A stretch of 64,000 nucleotides of DNA from Spirometra erinaceieuropaei (taxonomy: Eukaryota; Platyhelminthes; Cestoda; Diphyllobothriidea; Diphyllobothriidae), in contig CACRXP010000400.1 in the NCBI GenBank assembly GCA_902702965.1, positions 148,292 through 212,291 of the forward strand, written 5' to 3'. A program made the position numbers and the translations under genes. Positions 45,141 to 57,531 of the stretch are shown here, in pieces. Within the stretch, counting starts at the first letter, position 1. Each line of letters begins with the position of its first letter. The notes beneath the pieces were generated by a model. It was not told where the DNA came from. It ran no database searches and was given only the letters and a program-made list of their open reading frames with translations.

Positions 45141-48100
45141 CTTTGAATGAAAAATGAATAATTGACGGTGGCTGCCTAAATATTATTCCATGCGTTATGC
45201 CATGAGTTAATGCTTAGCATATTGCAAAGTTTGGGTCTCCATGCAACGAGTACTGGACAGTACTTAAATGAGGCGGACGATTTAGTTACAACCGACAGAA
45301 ATATTAAATAAGTCAAAAAATTTATAAAATGTTCATGACAATCTACGATTGGGCAGATTACGAATTATTCAAACCGCAAGAGCATGTTTTAAATTATTTT
45401 AAGATGCATATGCAAATAAGCGCAGTCCACGAGCCTCAATAGCACACTGGTCAAGGGCATGTTCTCATAAAGGGTCCCTCAAGCCGTCTCGATATATTCA
45501 ACTAATTAAGTGAGTATATGCTATTGCTCGCAAGTTAACGTTATGTGCGGAAAGTGAATCATGCTAACTAATCTGACTTTTTTTCTCTTGAAGCTCGCTA
45601 CAGTTTGCCCTAACGTATCACACACTCAAGTCTCAAACAATCATACTGTGCAATAAAATTACATCTTTCATAATTTTCCAAAGGTAAATACCGCGGTATG
45701 TTTAGGATGACGAAATCGATCGAGCTTTTGTATGTTTGCTATCGTGCAGAAGAGGATATCAAGCAAAGTGCATTTTGCTTCTGTAAATCGATGTAAATTA
45801 CTTTAATTTGTCACTGAGCACAGATGGCCCGACAAGTTCATTTTACTCTCCGAAAAAGGACTACGGTGTCCAACATATTTCTAAGGGAATTGCTGCCCAG
45901 CTTAAACGTGTTATGTGGGATTGACACAGAGATAATCCGTTATTCTTTCAACGTCATGTCAATCTTTTTACGTCGAAAATCAACACTGGTACGACGTCAT
46001 ACTTTAAGAGGAACGGATGGAATTTCTGGCGGAATGCAAGTTCTTGACGCACTAACTATTCGTCTCGTTCCGTTTTAGCTGAGTAATGGAGGAAGGCCAA
46101 TCCCAAATTAAATCGAAATTTTACCTGATGACATAATCGTTGTATACTGGTATTCATTAATTATTTTCCGACTGCAAATGGTTTGCCTTTACAAACAAAT
46201 GTCAATCTGTCAGCATGGAGTTCCTGTATCAAATCTGAATGGGTTTGCCAGTTTCATTACATGTTGTCCACACTCGTAGGCCGTGGAAGACGAGGTTGGC
46301 ACCTTATTGACGTCGTGGAGTTTGCAACAGTTTATGTCGTACAACCGACCAAATGGGATACTTTTTCATCTCCATAACAAAACACCGATTAATGTTGCGC
46401 CATTGATTAAATTATTGCCAGGCTGTTCAATAATAATTATAGCATGATATTTCCTGTCTTTGCTAAGGAAGGTCAACAAACGCGTTAGGAGTTTCAGAAG
46501 ATGTTCCTTTCGATTCCCGTAAGGCACAATTACAGCCATTTTCTCCTTTTTAAAATTCCAAACTAATAAAAGAATGCTTTCTCAAATGTTGGTGTTTATC
46601 GTTTCCAAGTCAAAGCTCTTTGATCGTGCATCGATTCAGTGGGGAGCGCATACTGACAGTTTTCATAAGACACGAAGGAACTGATAGATTAGCAACAGTG
46701 AGGAGAATGAGGAATATTATCAGGCCGGAGCTCAATAATATCTGATTACTGCAAGTTAAGATTTTGCTCATACGTTATACTCCGTAAAAGTAGGTTTATA
46801 AATAGAGATTTCCGGATAAAACAATCGACTACTGTAACCGTGGTAATACGGCGGTTTTTTGCTGCCTGATTCAGTAGGTCTTTATCGAAACCACGCCGGA
46901 GGATAAGCCGACTACCTAGGTTCCTGTATGCTGTGTAGGCAGTTAGCAACACAAAGCTCTTACCCGACATAATTTTTTCTTCATCACTTTCACTTTTTAT
47001 TCATTTGTTTTTAAAACTTATTTTGACAACGGCGGTCGTTCAGTTTCTCTCGTTAAATAACAAAATGATCACTGAGAAGAATTTGCTTTTTAACAAGTAG
47101 GCGTTTCAATGACCTTTTCAATCATTACCTTAATCGATAACAAGGGAGCTGGAAGCATGCTCCCTGAAGTAAGTAACTGCGACCATAAAACAAATGCTTG
47201 ACCCTAAGTAGTTCTAAGATGCAGTCATATCATTAACTCCTATTAGACATGTTTATAAGCCGGTTTTATTGAACACTGAGACAAATCTCATGTCATTGCT
47301 CATGGGCAGTCAAAACTGTGGAAAATAGGTATGATTCGTATGCTGTGTTCCTTAATGAAAATTGAAGTGCTTATACACAAAGACCATGAATACGTAGGTT
47401 CTGGTTATGCATTGTGCTAGTGCTTATGGGATATCGGAAAAACTCGTTTACGTGCGACCTCCTAAGAAGTGGAATCGAAGTAATCGCGCCATATTCACTT
47501 CCAAGCACTGTGCTTAAAAGGGGCGTTTTGTCAAAATCATCGTCACACTGGCTCAAGAAAGTTGTATTTCATTTTGTCGAGGTTTTTTTTCTGTGTTTTT
47601 TCTGTTTTTTCGAGGTTTTTTGTTCTGTTGCGCGGGTTGCCGTGGACATACACAGAATGGCCGCCGAGGCGTAATCGCACTAAATCGTGAGGTGTATGCC
47701 GACGCGAACCTGAATTTACAATTTTGAACAATCCAACCTGCTACCAAACTAACACAACCCGTTTATAAGAAATCCCATGAAACATTTGTTGTGTCATTGT
47801 TCAATAATGAATCCACGTACTTTGAACTGATTTACGGGGGTAAATGTCCATTTGGGAGATCCTAGGAATTCCAGCCGAACGCATTTGCATGCTAATGTTT
47901 CAGACAATTAATTAAAAGCCTATCGGAAAATATCAGTTTAGCAATTCATGGTAAGGTATAAAGCTAACTGTCGAAGATATATGTAAAAGTCGCTATTATA
48001 TTTGCATTAATCCGTATGTACATTTTCATTTTCAAGGGCAGGCTAAAAGTTGTAAATTGAACGTGTACTTATGAGTGTCATTGATTTAATGCATTAGCTG

Positions 48101-49507
48101 TGCTTTTCCAGTCCGTCTTGTGAACAATGTGTTGCATTGAATGGCACAGCTGGTATGAAGAGCTGATTCTACAAGACAATGCATATAAAGTCGAAGTTGT
48201 TATTTTATATGCAAAATGTTATTGCAGATATACATTTGACGATAGAGACAAGTTCGCGGACAGCATTGTGCCAAGTAAGGAGGAAAATAATTTAGTGTCA
48301 GGCCAAAAATGTCTGCATTCATTTCCCGGATGTCACGCGCTTGTAGTCAAATGCACTCTAACGGGAAAGCCGGGAAATCACGCCGGTCGCAAATGGCCGA
48401 ACGTGTGGCAGCATTGAGGATGAATGACGACGGTTCCTCGATTGAGGATTATATAGTTGAAAGCGATAATGCATGCAAGTTTAATGAGACCTCAGCTTTG
48501 GTAGGAGGTGATGACTGTTTGATTCGCGGACTGTCCGGGACATGGCTGTCCGAATCTCAGTCAGTTAGTCGGTGCTCAGCATTCAGAGCTGATACATTCA
48601 ACCTGGAGCAATAGATTAATGAAAAGCTATCAGCAATTCGAAATACCTTACATCCGCATTGCGCCGCATCTACAGACATTGGTTGATCGCCTGGTTAATC
48701 ATTATTTTATTTCGCCGGACTAACTTGTGAAAAATGATCTGTTATATATTCAAATCAACGCAGGCTTCCGAACATAATTGCTTCCTGAATTTCGGCGGGC
48801 ATCATCTTGCCAAAACATGAAAGTGGTTGGGCATTAAATCAAGGATAAAACAGACTTCTCGTATCTACTTTAAACCGCTTTTCCATCGTCCGTTTTATTA
48901 TGCTTTCGGCTAAGGAGTTCATTGTCAGCCAACGCCTAAGAAGGTGATCATTAAGAACGCTTGAGCAAATAAGTCAACTCAGATCCGTGACCTATAGGAT
49001 TAATCACATAACGACAAAGTATCATATACCTATGTTGCATTTTAGATGGGAATTTGTATAGAAATCTATATTTAGTCGTTAGGCTTATATTGTTATTCTC
49101 GTCTGAATCTAACAGCGGTAAATATAAATAAATGTGCATGTTAAAACTTCCATGATTTGAAAATTTATGCAAATCTACTATAAAATTTTTGCAAATTTTA
49201 TAGAGACCCGACGTTCTGCCGTCAAAACGATAAACACGCTTCATAAAACGATGACATGATATAAGATGTTAGCAACTTTCGACGAAACAACAATGCTGAG
49301 TCAATTTCTATGGTTACCCTGATAATGCCCACGCCACACCTGAACGAATGGCTGTTTGATGTTAGGCTGAATTTAGGCATTTGCGAATTTCCGAAGAAGG
49401 CTCTTGGGTAGTAGCGAAACATCATGTGATAGGCTATTGAATTCTTTGGAAATAAACAAAAGGGACATGCAGCTGAAGTAAATGATATCGGTAAAATGCA
49501 ATCACAG
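45141..49507. other. Long stretch without a firmly supported gene
   Basis: Includes T-rich low-complexity DNA at 47,580-47,625 and the weak ORF at 48,309-48,614. No repeat partner was noticed. Confidence 0.35.
48309..48614 (+). CDS. Orphan 101-residue ORF, weak candidate
   Basis: The frame from MSAFISRMSRAC to TFNLEQ is Ser-rich, with an acidic centre (DDGSSIEDYIVESD) and several Cys. An AG acceptor-like GTGTCAG lies just before the ATG. Its amino-acid composition looks more protein-like than surrounding frames, but a competing frame (48,127-48,417) overlaps it and no domain, signal peptide or homologue is visible in the window. Confidence 0.22.
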   Translation: MSAFISRMSRACSQMHSNGKAGKSRRSQMAERVAALRMNDDGSSIEDYIVESDNACKFNETSALVGGDDCLIRGLSGTWLSESQSVSRCSAFRADTFNLEQ

Positions 49508-52500
49508 TCATCCGCATGAGCGGTAGGTGTATGCAAGGCGTTGGTTTGACATCACAGAGCTGTTCTGTTCAGACAAGCGGTATTGTCCAAGAAAATATAA
49601 ATCTAGTCTTTGCTTGAACGTCTGCGTGGTATCCGCCATTATTACGTCTTCGGGAAGCCAGTTCCAAGCATCGATGACTCGCTGTGAAAAACAGAACCCT
49701 CGAACGTCCAGGCGGCATCGGGATCCTCTATTGTTTAGGATGTTCCTACCCAGGTTTGTTGTTGTGGACTGGGTTAAGAAATCGTCGAGGTATAGGGCAC
49801 AGTCCCGGTTCCTCAATATCTGAAACGCCTGTATGAGATCACCTCGAACCCGATTGTACACAAGAGGAAAGAGTTTAGGTTCACTAAGTCGGCAATTGTA
49901 AGGCAAAGTCTTGAGGCCTTTCACAACTTTTGCGCTCTCCTCTGAACCCTTTCTAGCAACTTATAGTCTTTTATAACCACGGGCGCCACGCTTGGATTCC
50001 ATATTCCAGGTGCGAACGAATGAACGCTCCGTACTACGAAAGTTCGTTTAATGGCAAAGAGAACACTGGCTGCCGTTTTGGCCGCCCTAACGCACTGAGA
50101 GGAAGGCTTAACAGTCGACACAATGTTGATCCCACGATCTTTTTGTTGGGTCACATTTGAAAGGCACCTTCCACTAAGCAGGTTATGATGATGCTCTCCG
50201 TCGGCTCTTCCAGTTGTTTTGAGTCGCAGCGTGATGCACTTCTCAAGGTTAAACTTCAACTGTCATTTATCAGACCATTCGCATAGGCGGTTCAGTCCTT
50301 CTTGCTGGGCCCGTTCATCATTTTGCCCGTTGATCGCTTGCCATAACTTGATAGCATCGGCAAACATGACTCCATTGCAGTGCAGTCCATTCATACAGTC
50401 GTGGACATAAATTAAAAATTGTACCGGTCCGAGTACAGAGCCCTGGAGAACTCCACTCATAAATGGCACTGGCGTTGACTTCGCACTACCAATACAAGCT
50501 TATTGTGATCGACCAGTCAGAAAGTCATTTACCCAGTTTAATAGGTTTCCCCTTATCCCTGACTCTCGGACCTTGTAAAGTAACCGGTGATGTGGAACAG
50601 TATCAAAGGCTTTGTGGAAATCAATGCAAATGATATCGACCTTTGTTCCTGCGTCTAACGAGCGCGACCACTGTTCCGTTAAATAAAGCATGTTAATAAG
50701 GCAGGAGTGATTTCGTCTAAAGCCATGTTGAGAACTAGCAATGAAATTATTTTCTTCAAAGAACGTCATTATGCATTTTTTGACTATTCTCTCCATGGCT
50801 TTGCAACAAATGCACGTTAAGCTCACCGGCCGATAGTTGTTTGTACTTGTTCTAGATCCACCCTTGTGAATGGGGTATATGTTCGCTACTTTCCAATCAG
50901 AGGGGAGAATGCCTCGGTCAAAGGACGACCTGAAGGTGTTCAAAAGCCGTATGGCGAGTTCGCAAGCCAACTCCTTCAGAACTTTTGCAGGAATTTGGTC
51001 GGGAGTCGGAGACTTACCCTCCTTAAGCGCTAGAAGTTCCTTCCTGACATTTTCTTCTGTGAAGTCGATGTTTTCTATTATTTCGTTGTTTGTGCCAACA
51101 GGCAATCCAGCCTCGTCAAAGTCCGTTTCATCGGTGAAAACCGATACGAAAAACCGGCTTAGATGTTCTGCATTAGCGTAATTTTCGATGATATCCTCAT
51201 TGTTTTCTCCTTTCAACACTAAGATCGTCTCCTTGTTCTTTAACCTACTGTTGATGTAACTGAAGAGCACTTTTGGCTTATCGACGGCCCGTTCCATAAC
51301 TCACGTTTCATACGCCTTCCGCGACCTGCGGATAGCCGATCTAACCTCGTTTCGCTTTCGCCGAAACTGCGCGTAATGAGATGGTTGTTTTGTTGTTGCA
51401 TGCCTTCTCCATAGTTTCTTCTTCCGGTTTACTTATTTCTTTATATCCCGCGTTATCCAGGCAGGACGAATATTCTTTTTGACTCCCTTTGTCGGGCATT
51501 TCCGATACATGCTCTTTGCTACAACTACTTTGAGAGTGTTCCAATCAACGTCCGGATGACCGGAAAAAAACATCATTCCAATCCACTGCCGATAACTCCC
51601 TTCTCATGTCGGCAAAATCGCCTCGCCAGTAATTCAGCCGAGGCTCACTCGTATTCACTTGTTGGCTGCATAGGCGGTATTTCCAAAACAGCATGACATG
51701 GTCACATTTACCCAGCCGTGTTATGGACCTAAGATCGCCAGGGCTAATTAAGTCTTTTGTAAGGACGAGGTCCAGACAATTTGCTCTTTGGTCCGCTCTG
51801 ATCCTGGTTGGGGACGTGACGTTTTGTACCAGAAAGAGATCAGCCCTTAGCTATGAGAGCCTCGAATACAAGAAATTTCGCGAACCGTTTACTAATAAAT
51901 TGTTTCAGTCGACCACGGGTGCGTTGAAGTCTCCGGTTATCATTACCTCTTGGTTTTGTGACACCTCCTTAAATAATCTAAACATCTTCTCGTCAACCTC
52001 TGGAGTTTGATTGGGCGGCTTATATACGATCAGGAAATTCGAATTCGGTGAGCCACGCATCCGCAGTTTTAAACAAATTGCTTCACAGTCGCGGGAGTAA
52101 TCGGTTTTGTGTTCCGACGCGATGATTCCTCTCTTGACGTAGACCGCTATTCCCCCTCCTTTTTTACCCAGTCTGTCACGGCGAAAAAAGTTGGTATTCA
52201 TCGAGTGTAATTTCGGCATCCAAGACTTCGGTCTGGAACCAAGTTTCTGTGATAGAAATGACATCCGGCTGCGTATCCGTTATCCAAACTTTCAGTTCAT
52301 CTAGTTTCTGGAACAAACTCTGAGCATTTGCATAACGACAGCGGAGCTTAGTCCGGGCAGATTCCCGAACGATTTTTGGGTCAAAGGTGCTGGATATTTC
52401 GTGCGATTTTTCGGGTCTATCGTCCCCTTCCGAGTCTATTGCTGTTTGATTGGACTGCCTGTTAGTGTGTTGGTCGTCGTTTCCTATGATCGGTTTTTCA

Positions 52501-53010
52501 GATAGGAACGTTCTTTCCTTATTATCCAGTCTTTCATTTCGCTCTGTGTTACTGGTTGTCTCTAGAGGAATGAGCTCCGAACATTTACTATTTTCCCATT
52601 CAATATTCTTAGGTTTCTCTCGCCAGAATTGTATATTTCTGAGGAGTTCGGCCATGAGCTCCCTTCATTTCTCCCGTTCGGCCGGTGAGAAATCCCGCTG
52701 AAAAAAAATTGTCGGGTGGGCATCTCGCAGTGCTGGTTTCCTGTTCAGCAGTAATATAGCTTGTGCCTCACTTTCGAGAATGATTTTTAATGGTCTATGA
52801 TGGTCCGGCTCGCCCTTCAAAGACTTAATAGGTCCTATTCTGAAAGCTTTTAATACGGTGATGTTCTCGTTCTCTTGTGATGGGGATTTGAGATAATGCT
52901 GGAATAATTCTATATCGTGGTTTATTCTGTTCTCTGGGATGTCTGAAGAAGAATCAGTCATACCCTTTACGATGATGTATTTATTTCGATCAATAGGGCG
53001 CTGCTGTTTT
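49508..53010 (-). mobile_element. CR1-like LINE, nearly full length, inactive
   Basis: Reading down the minus strand: an N-terminal region (KKQQRPIDRNKYIIVKG, then a GIGP-like block and IFFQRDFSPAEREK); endonuclease of the APE type (RYANAQSLFQKLDEL, PDVISITETWF, GGGIAVYVKRG, MITGDFNAP, GKCDHVMLF); PAWITRDIKK; and the RT. The RT has GKSPTPDQIPAKVLKEL, NNYRPVSLT, QHGFRRNHSCL, ICIDFHKAFDTVPHHRLL (motif A), SGVLQGSVLGP (motif B) and GVMFADAIKLW (motif C). Motif C shows FADD changed to FADA, so a catalytic Asp is lost. The C-terminus carries RVQRRAQKL and FSQRVIDAWNWLP. In-frame stops occur after EREK, after GRSQ and after SDK, and there are frameshifts near 52,200, in the endonuclease and near 49,922. 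The 5' border near 53,010 abuts repeat E; no terminal simple repeat was seen at the 3' end. Confidence 0.92.
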
Positions 53011-53280
53011 TTAACCTATAAAGTAAATGAATGCTTTGAATGGAATTTTTGCGACGCCAAATAGCCATCTCGAGTTTGCTGAGCAATACTTGTCTAAAAT
53101 TGTAGGAGATTTTGAAAGACTTGACGACACAGTTTGATGCGCACGAGACACCGCTGGTATTCTAACATTAACATCACTAGCATGCAGACAGATTATTTCA
53201 AAATTGCCAAGTACTTCTGCTATCAGAAATGACATATCAAATTTTTGATTCAAAGCAATCGACAATTCTTGCATATTATT
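53011..53280 (-). repeat. Repeat E, possibly part of the CR1 5' region
   Basis: The minus strand frame SFKISYNFRQVLLSKLE, then RRKNSIQSIHLLYR, aligns without gaps with SFKIPFSLRQALVNTLE, then LRKNGIQSIILLYK at 57,760-57,650 (-). Both show upstream similarity (VLGNFEII against YPGNMKII). It is immediately upstream of the CR1 frame, separated by TTTATAG, so it could be LINE ORF1 sequence or an unrelated repeat into which the LINE inserted. Confidence 0.5.
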
Positions 53281-53479
53281 TTATTAACATGAAAATAGGA
53301 GTCAGAATCGCAGTAGCGATGTATATTATTTATAATTTTTGATGTATCATCAACGACTGGCACGAACCGTAAAAAATATTTCCGACTCTGCCTGGTGAAT
53401 CGCCTTTGCACTTGAAAACCTTAGTAACGTCAGTCAAAAAGGTCATTTCCTAAATTTTCTATCGAGCCTCGTGAGTAGT

Positions 53480-53770
53480 CTTTATCTCTGATGATGAGTT
53501 TGAGCAGGGATCCTAAATGTCAGACTAATAAAGCTCTTGTCCCGGCGAATGTGTCTCCTTCTTTTAGACCTATGTGTATGCCGTAGCAAGGCGACTGCAT
53601 TCTATAAATACTGCAATCGCTTTTGCACAAACCACTCGCTTCCGTTTATGTCTCTGATGATTAGTTCAAACAGGAATTTAGCCGTCAATCTAATAAAACT
53701 TCTGTCCCAGCGATCGTCTCTCCTACTTCAAGACTCCTTCCTGAGACTCGTATCTTCGCTTCTACTGGCA
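53480..53770 (+). mobile_element. Tandem Penelope terminal repeats, decayed
   Basis: Two units start at CTGATGATGA (53,488) and CTGATGATTA (53,654), each followed by AATAAAGCTCTTGTCCCGGC or AATAAAACTTCTGTCCCAGC, a 166-bp period. Between them lies CTGCATTCTATAAATACTGC, the TATA block of the 15-kb PLE. The hammerhead GAAA is replaced (TAAA; TTTA), so neither unit should cleave. Tandem terminal repeats are typical of Penelope elements. No RT follows. Confidence 0.65.
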
Positions 53771-54309
53771 AGTTTATCTTATCATTGGTGTCGCCCACGT
53801 GATATGCCTCGGGGAAGTCTGCGCCAGTTTTCAAAGCATTTCAGCAGGCCATGTGATCTCGGCGAGCACTCTGCAAGTCTCTGTGTTGATCTGCACGAAT
53901 TCGCATGTCGGTCGCGTCCTCTGTCTGATTTGGACAGTAGTTGCCAAACTGAAACAGCCTAGGAGTAAAAAGTTAGCTATTACCCCCAAGTCAAAAAAAT
54001 CCTGACGTAGACATTATTGTGTGTACATTACAAGATACTTGGGCGTGTATGTAGCCGGGAACCAGCCACACGTAATTTGGGACGATGACGTCTCAAGTTA
54101 TTCATAGTCGCTAACTCGAAGAAGTTTCCTAATACAAGACGGCAGCTATGATCGCGTAACAAACGGAAAGCTTTTATTATGTTAACAAGCGTCTGCCAGT
54201 AACTCAAACAAACGAGACCAATATTAGCCAATCAAGTGTAGGAGGGTAGAGATTGCTGTTTATTAACAATCATGTTTAGGCAAAGAAACAGACATAATAG
54301 ACTAGAAAG
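53771..54309. other. No recognisable coding feature
   Basis: May be PLE 5' sequence by position, but it shows no protein homology. Confidence 0.35.
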
Positions 54310-54600
54310 GTCGTTTCTGGCTTAACAGCCGTCGTTGTCCAGCTATACCCGACTGCGAGGTGTGGAACACCTGGGTCTCGAACGTGCGACGTGTTATTTA
54401 TAAGTCCAACGCCTCTAACAACTGAGCCGAATGCTCGCAAAGGCAAATGTTCATTTCAGTCTCCCTTATCCTTATCGATTTTAACATCCTGCTTATATCA
54501 CGCGCCACTGCGCAGATGCTGGTTGACCTTGAGCGAGACATTCCGTAAAGCACAAAGAAACGATTATGTTCCATTAGAACGGTTTATAAACGCCCCTCCA
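54310..54600 (+). mobile_element. Chimeric SINE: minus tRNA-like head joined to family-2 body
   Basis: The minus strand from 54,435 reads GCATTCGGCTCAGTTGTTAG, GGCGTTGGACTTAT and the B-box-like ACGTTCGAGACCC. The plus strand from 54,430 has TCTCCCTTATCCTTATCG and GAGCGAGACATTCCGTAAAG, the family-2 SINE body. Head and body point in opposite directions. Confidence 0.5.
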
Positions 54601-56020
54601 ACATTATTTTGCTTGTCCGCCATTACACGTGTATAGTATGCCGTCGTATTTGCGGTTTAAATTCTCCTTACTCAGATACCAAATTTACGACATTGCAGAA
54701 GAAATTGCAAATCATCTTGAACACCTTGTCTTGAACCCAGGTTGATAATGCTTGATTGACGAGGCGAAAAAGGGGCAGGTTTCGAAATGTACGGTCGCAT
54801 ACAATACGCGAAACTTTTGCTGCAGGCCAGAAAGGTGCGCTGATGTATTGTTCCAGGCCAGTCAATTATAAATCACCTGCGACTGGCAACCACACAACCA
54901 TGAATAATTTTTATTTTCCTCCTGTCAGCAGGGTTATTTAACGCCTAAGTGCCTACAGCATCCTCACACGCAGTGTAAAGCTAGCACGCATAGGACGGTA
55001 TGAATGACCTACCGAGTTTTTGAGATAATACCATAATCTTTTCTATTTGCCTGTCATAATGGCTTTAAATAAGACGATATTCATGGATAAAGTACACGGG
55101 AACTAACGTAAGCGTTTATTTGATGATATAACTTGGTTTTATTTTTACCACATTTATCCAAACCGGTAACATTATGGTGTAGAACGTGTTGCACCCAATA
55201 ACCTGAGCAAATCCACGAAAACAACTATTATTGTTACCTAACCGTGAATTAAATTCTTAACGTAGGCTATGTAGATGGCTGTGGTATGGCGGCTCTGTAG
55301 TGCGTACTACAACGTTGATTCGACTTACGTCTACAAGTTGCAACTTATCCAGACTCAACGAAGTCCTCAGACACATCATTACAAGATAAAACCTGTTTTT
55401 TGGAGAAGAAATTTAAGAGATCCATATAATGGATGTTAGCTGTGCATTTCCTTCGAAAAATAACTGGCGCTATTAGTTTTTGTGCATCCGAGAAAAGCCG
55501 ATGTATTTTGGAGGCCTTGCACTCTGTTAAATTTTGCACTTATGAAAAAGGAATTAATTATTAAGGTCAGCAAAAATCAGTGAAAAAATTAAATGCTACT
55601 AAATCTTAATTTTTTGCAAAGTTATTCGTTTGCATGCGGTCGTAAATAAGTTTCTGCGAAAGCCGGTATCATGAGGTTATTAAATTATCACATACTTATG
55701 TTGCAGGCTGCCGAATTTTACAAAAATACTTTTTAATATTTCCGAGTCCAGCTTTTGTATATCCAACAATAGCTTGTGACTGGTAATTTTACTTTATCTT
55801 TATCCAACTCAGAAAATGATTGAAATTTTGATAAATGATTTTAAGCCCGCAGATGTACGTTAGGAATTACACTAAGGTTTGCTTTTAGTTAAACCTACTA
55901 AGAATTTGGAATAGCTTGCATCTGTATTACGGCGTATCTGCAAACACTGTCAAATAGATTAATAAATAACTATTAATTTTTCGCAGGACTGAAGTGTGAA
56001 GCAGCATCTCTTATATCTTC
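54601..56020. other. No recognisable feature
   Basis: AT-rich DNA, nothing supported. Confidence 0.4.
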
Positions 56021-56023
56021 GGC

Positions 56024-56446
56024 GGGGCCTCGTAGCTCAGGTGGTTAGAGCGTTGGCTGTACTAAAGCCTTCCCCTTTGCTGCGTGGGTTCGAATACCAC
56101 CGAGGCGCCGAGTTTTTCACAGTTGGGTCAATATGAATTATTCGAAATCTGCCAAAATATCAATGAATTACGTGAGCCTAGTAGTCATCTGGTGGATTCT
56201 AGGTGAATTACTTAGGAAATCCTGCTTTGGCAGTCAACTTACTGTATCAGATTTGGTGGATTCCAGACATTGCGGTAGGTTGGGCGGGTAACTTGACCCA
56301 AGTGTGATAACACTCGCGTCGTCCGGCGGGGCCTCGTAGCTCAGGTGGCTAGAGCGTTGGCTGTACTAAAGCCTTCCCCCTTACTGCGTGGGTTCGAATC
56401 CCACCGAGGCGCCGAGTTGTTCACAGTTGTGTCAATATGAATTATT
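56024..56446 (+). mobile_element. Tandem dimer of tRNA-derived SINE family 1
   Basis: Two 86-base tRNA-like heads (56,024-56,109 and 56,328-56,413) lie 304 bp apart and are nearly identical. Each has GGGGCCTC pairing with GAGGCGCC, A box TAGCTCAGGTGG (TAGCTCAGGTGGC in the second), an anticodon arm GGCT-GTACTAA-AGCC (anticodon ACT if read as tRNA), an extended variable region, and B box GGTTCGAATACC or GGTTCGAATCCC. A 34-base tail ending AATATGAATTATTC follows both. The acceptor stem has one mismatch and no tRNA-type boundary follows, so these are SINE heads with a Pol III promoter rather than tRNA genes. The second head is the best preserved in the window. Confidence 0.78.
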
Positions 56447-56624
56447 CTTGACTTTCCTCGGGTACTCATAGTGCTATAAAATAAAAGAGAAAAGGCTTAC
56501 TTAATTTCACTAAAGGCAGTTTAACGTTCATAAGGTCACATCAGGATCATTGTTTACCAATACACGTAAATATAACTAACATGCCTGATGCCAAACATAC
56601 TATTTTGTTGGTAAAGGAGAGGCA

Positions 56625-56885
56625 CTCAACGAACGTTTTTACGGAGCGCACTCGTCCTGTTTTGCGTTAGGGCTCGCTCTGGAGCCGAATTAACAAACAT
56701 ACAGAGGCGCCTGATATAGGCAGAATTGTTTTACCGACAAAGACAAGAGAAAGGGGAATGGTAATTTCTGGCTTATTAGACGCCGTCAATTAGTCATATC
56801 CGACCCTGATGTGGACAAAATCTGGCCTCGAAATCGCAACCTGTTGTTTAAAGTTTCACCGAGTCTAAAAACTGGACCCCGGACC
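56625..56885 (-). mobile_element. tRNA-derived SINE, family 2
   Basis: The complement matches 29,230-29,450: GGGTCGGATATGACTAATTG, TCTCTTGTCTTTGTCGGTAA, GCCTATATCAGGCGCC and GAGCGAGCCCTAACGCAAAA. The head is heavily decayed. Confidence 0.6.
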
Positions 56886-56889
56886 CGTC

Positions 56890-57330
56890 ATCTTGTCGAT
56901 TGCAACTGTCAGCGCTTTCTCTACTATTGCATATACCCGATTGTCAGCAGGTAGCTCAAATAACTATTGGGTCGACTTAAAAATGCATGAGACACGACAC
57001 CTTGGTTCCAATGGCGAAGCCGCCCGTCTGTTACTATCCTATCGATAGAGGATCGCTGACCACTATCCTCAACTGTGCCCACTAGTTACACGGGGAATAG
57101 GTTTAGTTTCGAAATAATAATCCGCATAGTTCAACAGAGACCTTCACCTTGCGTGCCCACGTTACAAATGAATGAATAGTTTTGCTAACTGCACATGATT
57201 ATTTTTAATAAAAGTATTTTGCATCAGTTATTAATAAAGCAAATAGAATAAAAGACTAGTGAGAAATACATGAAGGAACAGTAAAGGCAATTGTCCTACC
57301 TGGGTTAATGTACAAAACCGAACATCGGCC
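56890..57330 (-). repeat. Repeat R, minus-strand copy
   Basis: Complementary partner of 28,300-28,760, followed on the minus strand by the family-2 SINE as in the other location. Confidence 0.65.
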
Positions 57331-57531
57331 GACATGAAGAAAACAAGTAGTTTGGACGAATAAACGTTTGAGACGATGCTGTGATTTAATTCACGGGTAA
57401 TAAAGAAAAAGTCACTGACGTGTAGTTAACGTTATATAACATTTCACACGTGCCTACTTTGCAAAGGGAATGCCAACAGCTTAAAAAATTAAGGCATGGT
57501 AAGCAATACTTTCAGGTTGAATGTAACATGT

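Noticed and set aside
47543..47747. Lys/Asn-rich minus-strand ORFs
   Set aside because: They are translations of T-rich low-complexity DNA at 47,580-47,625.
48127..48417. ORF with a potential 27-base intron joining it to the frame at 48,309
   Set aside because: The implied intron is too short to be credible without transcript data, and the two frames compete.
56024..56109. Functional tRNA gene
   Set aside because: Acceptor stem mismatch, a short anticodon stem, and an identical non-tRNA tail shared with four other decayed copies show a SINE head.
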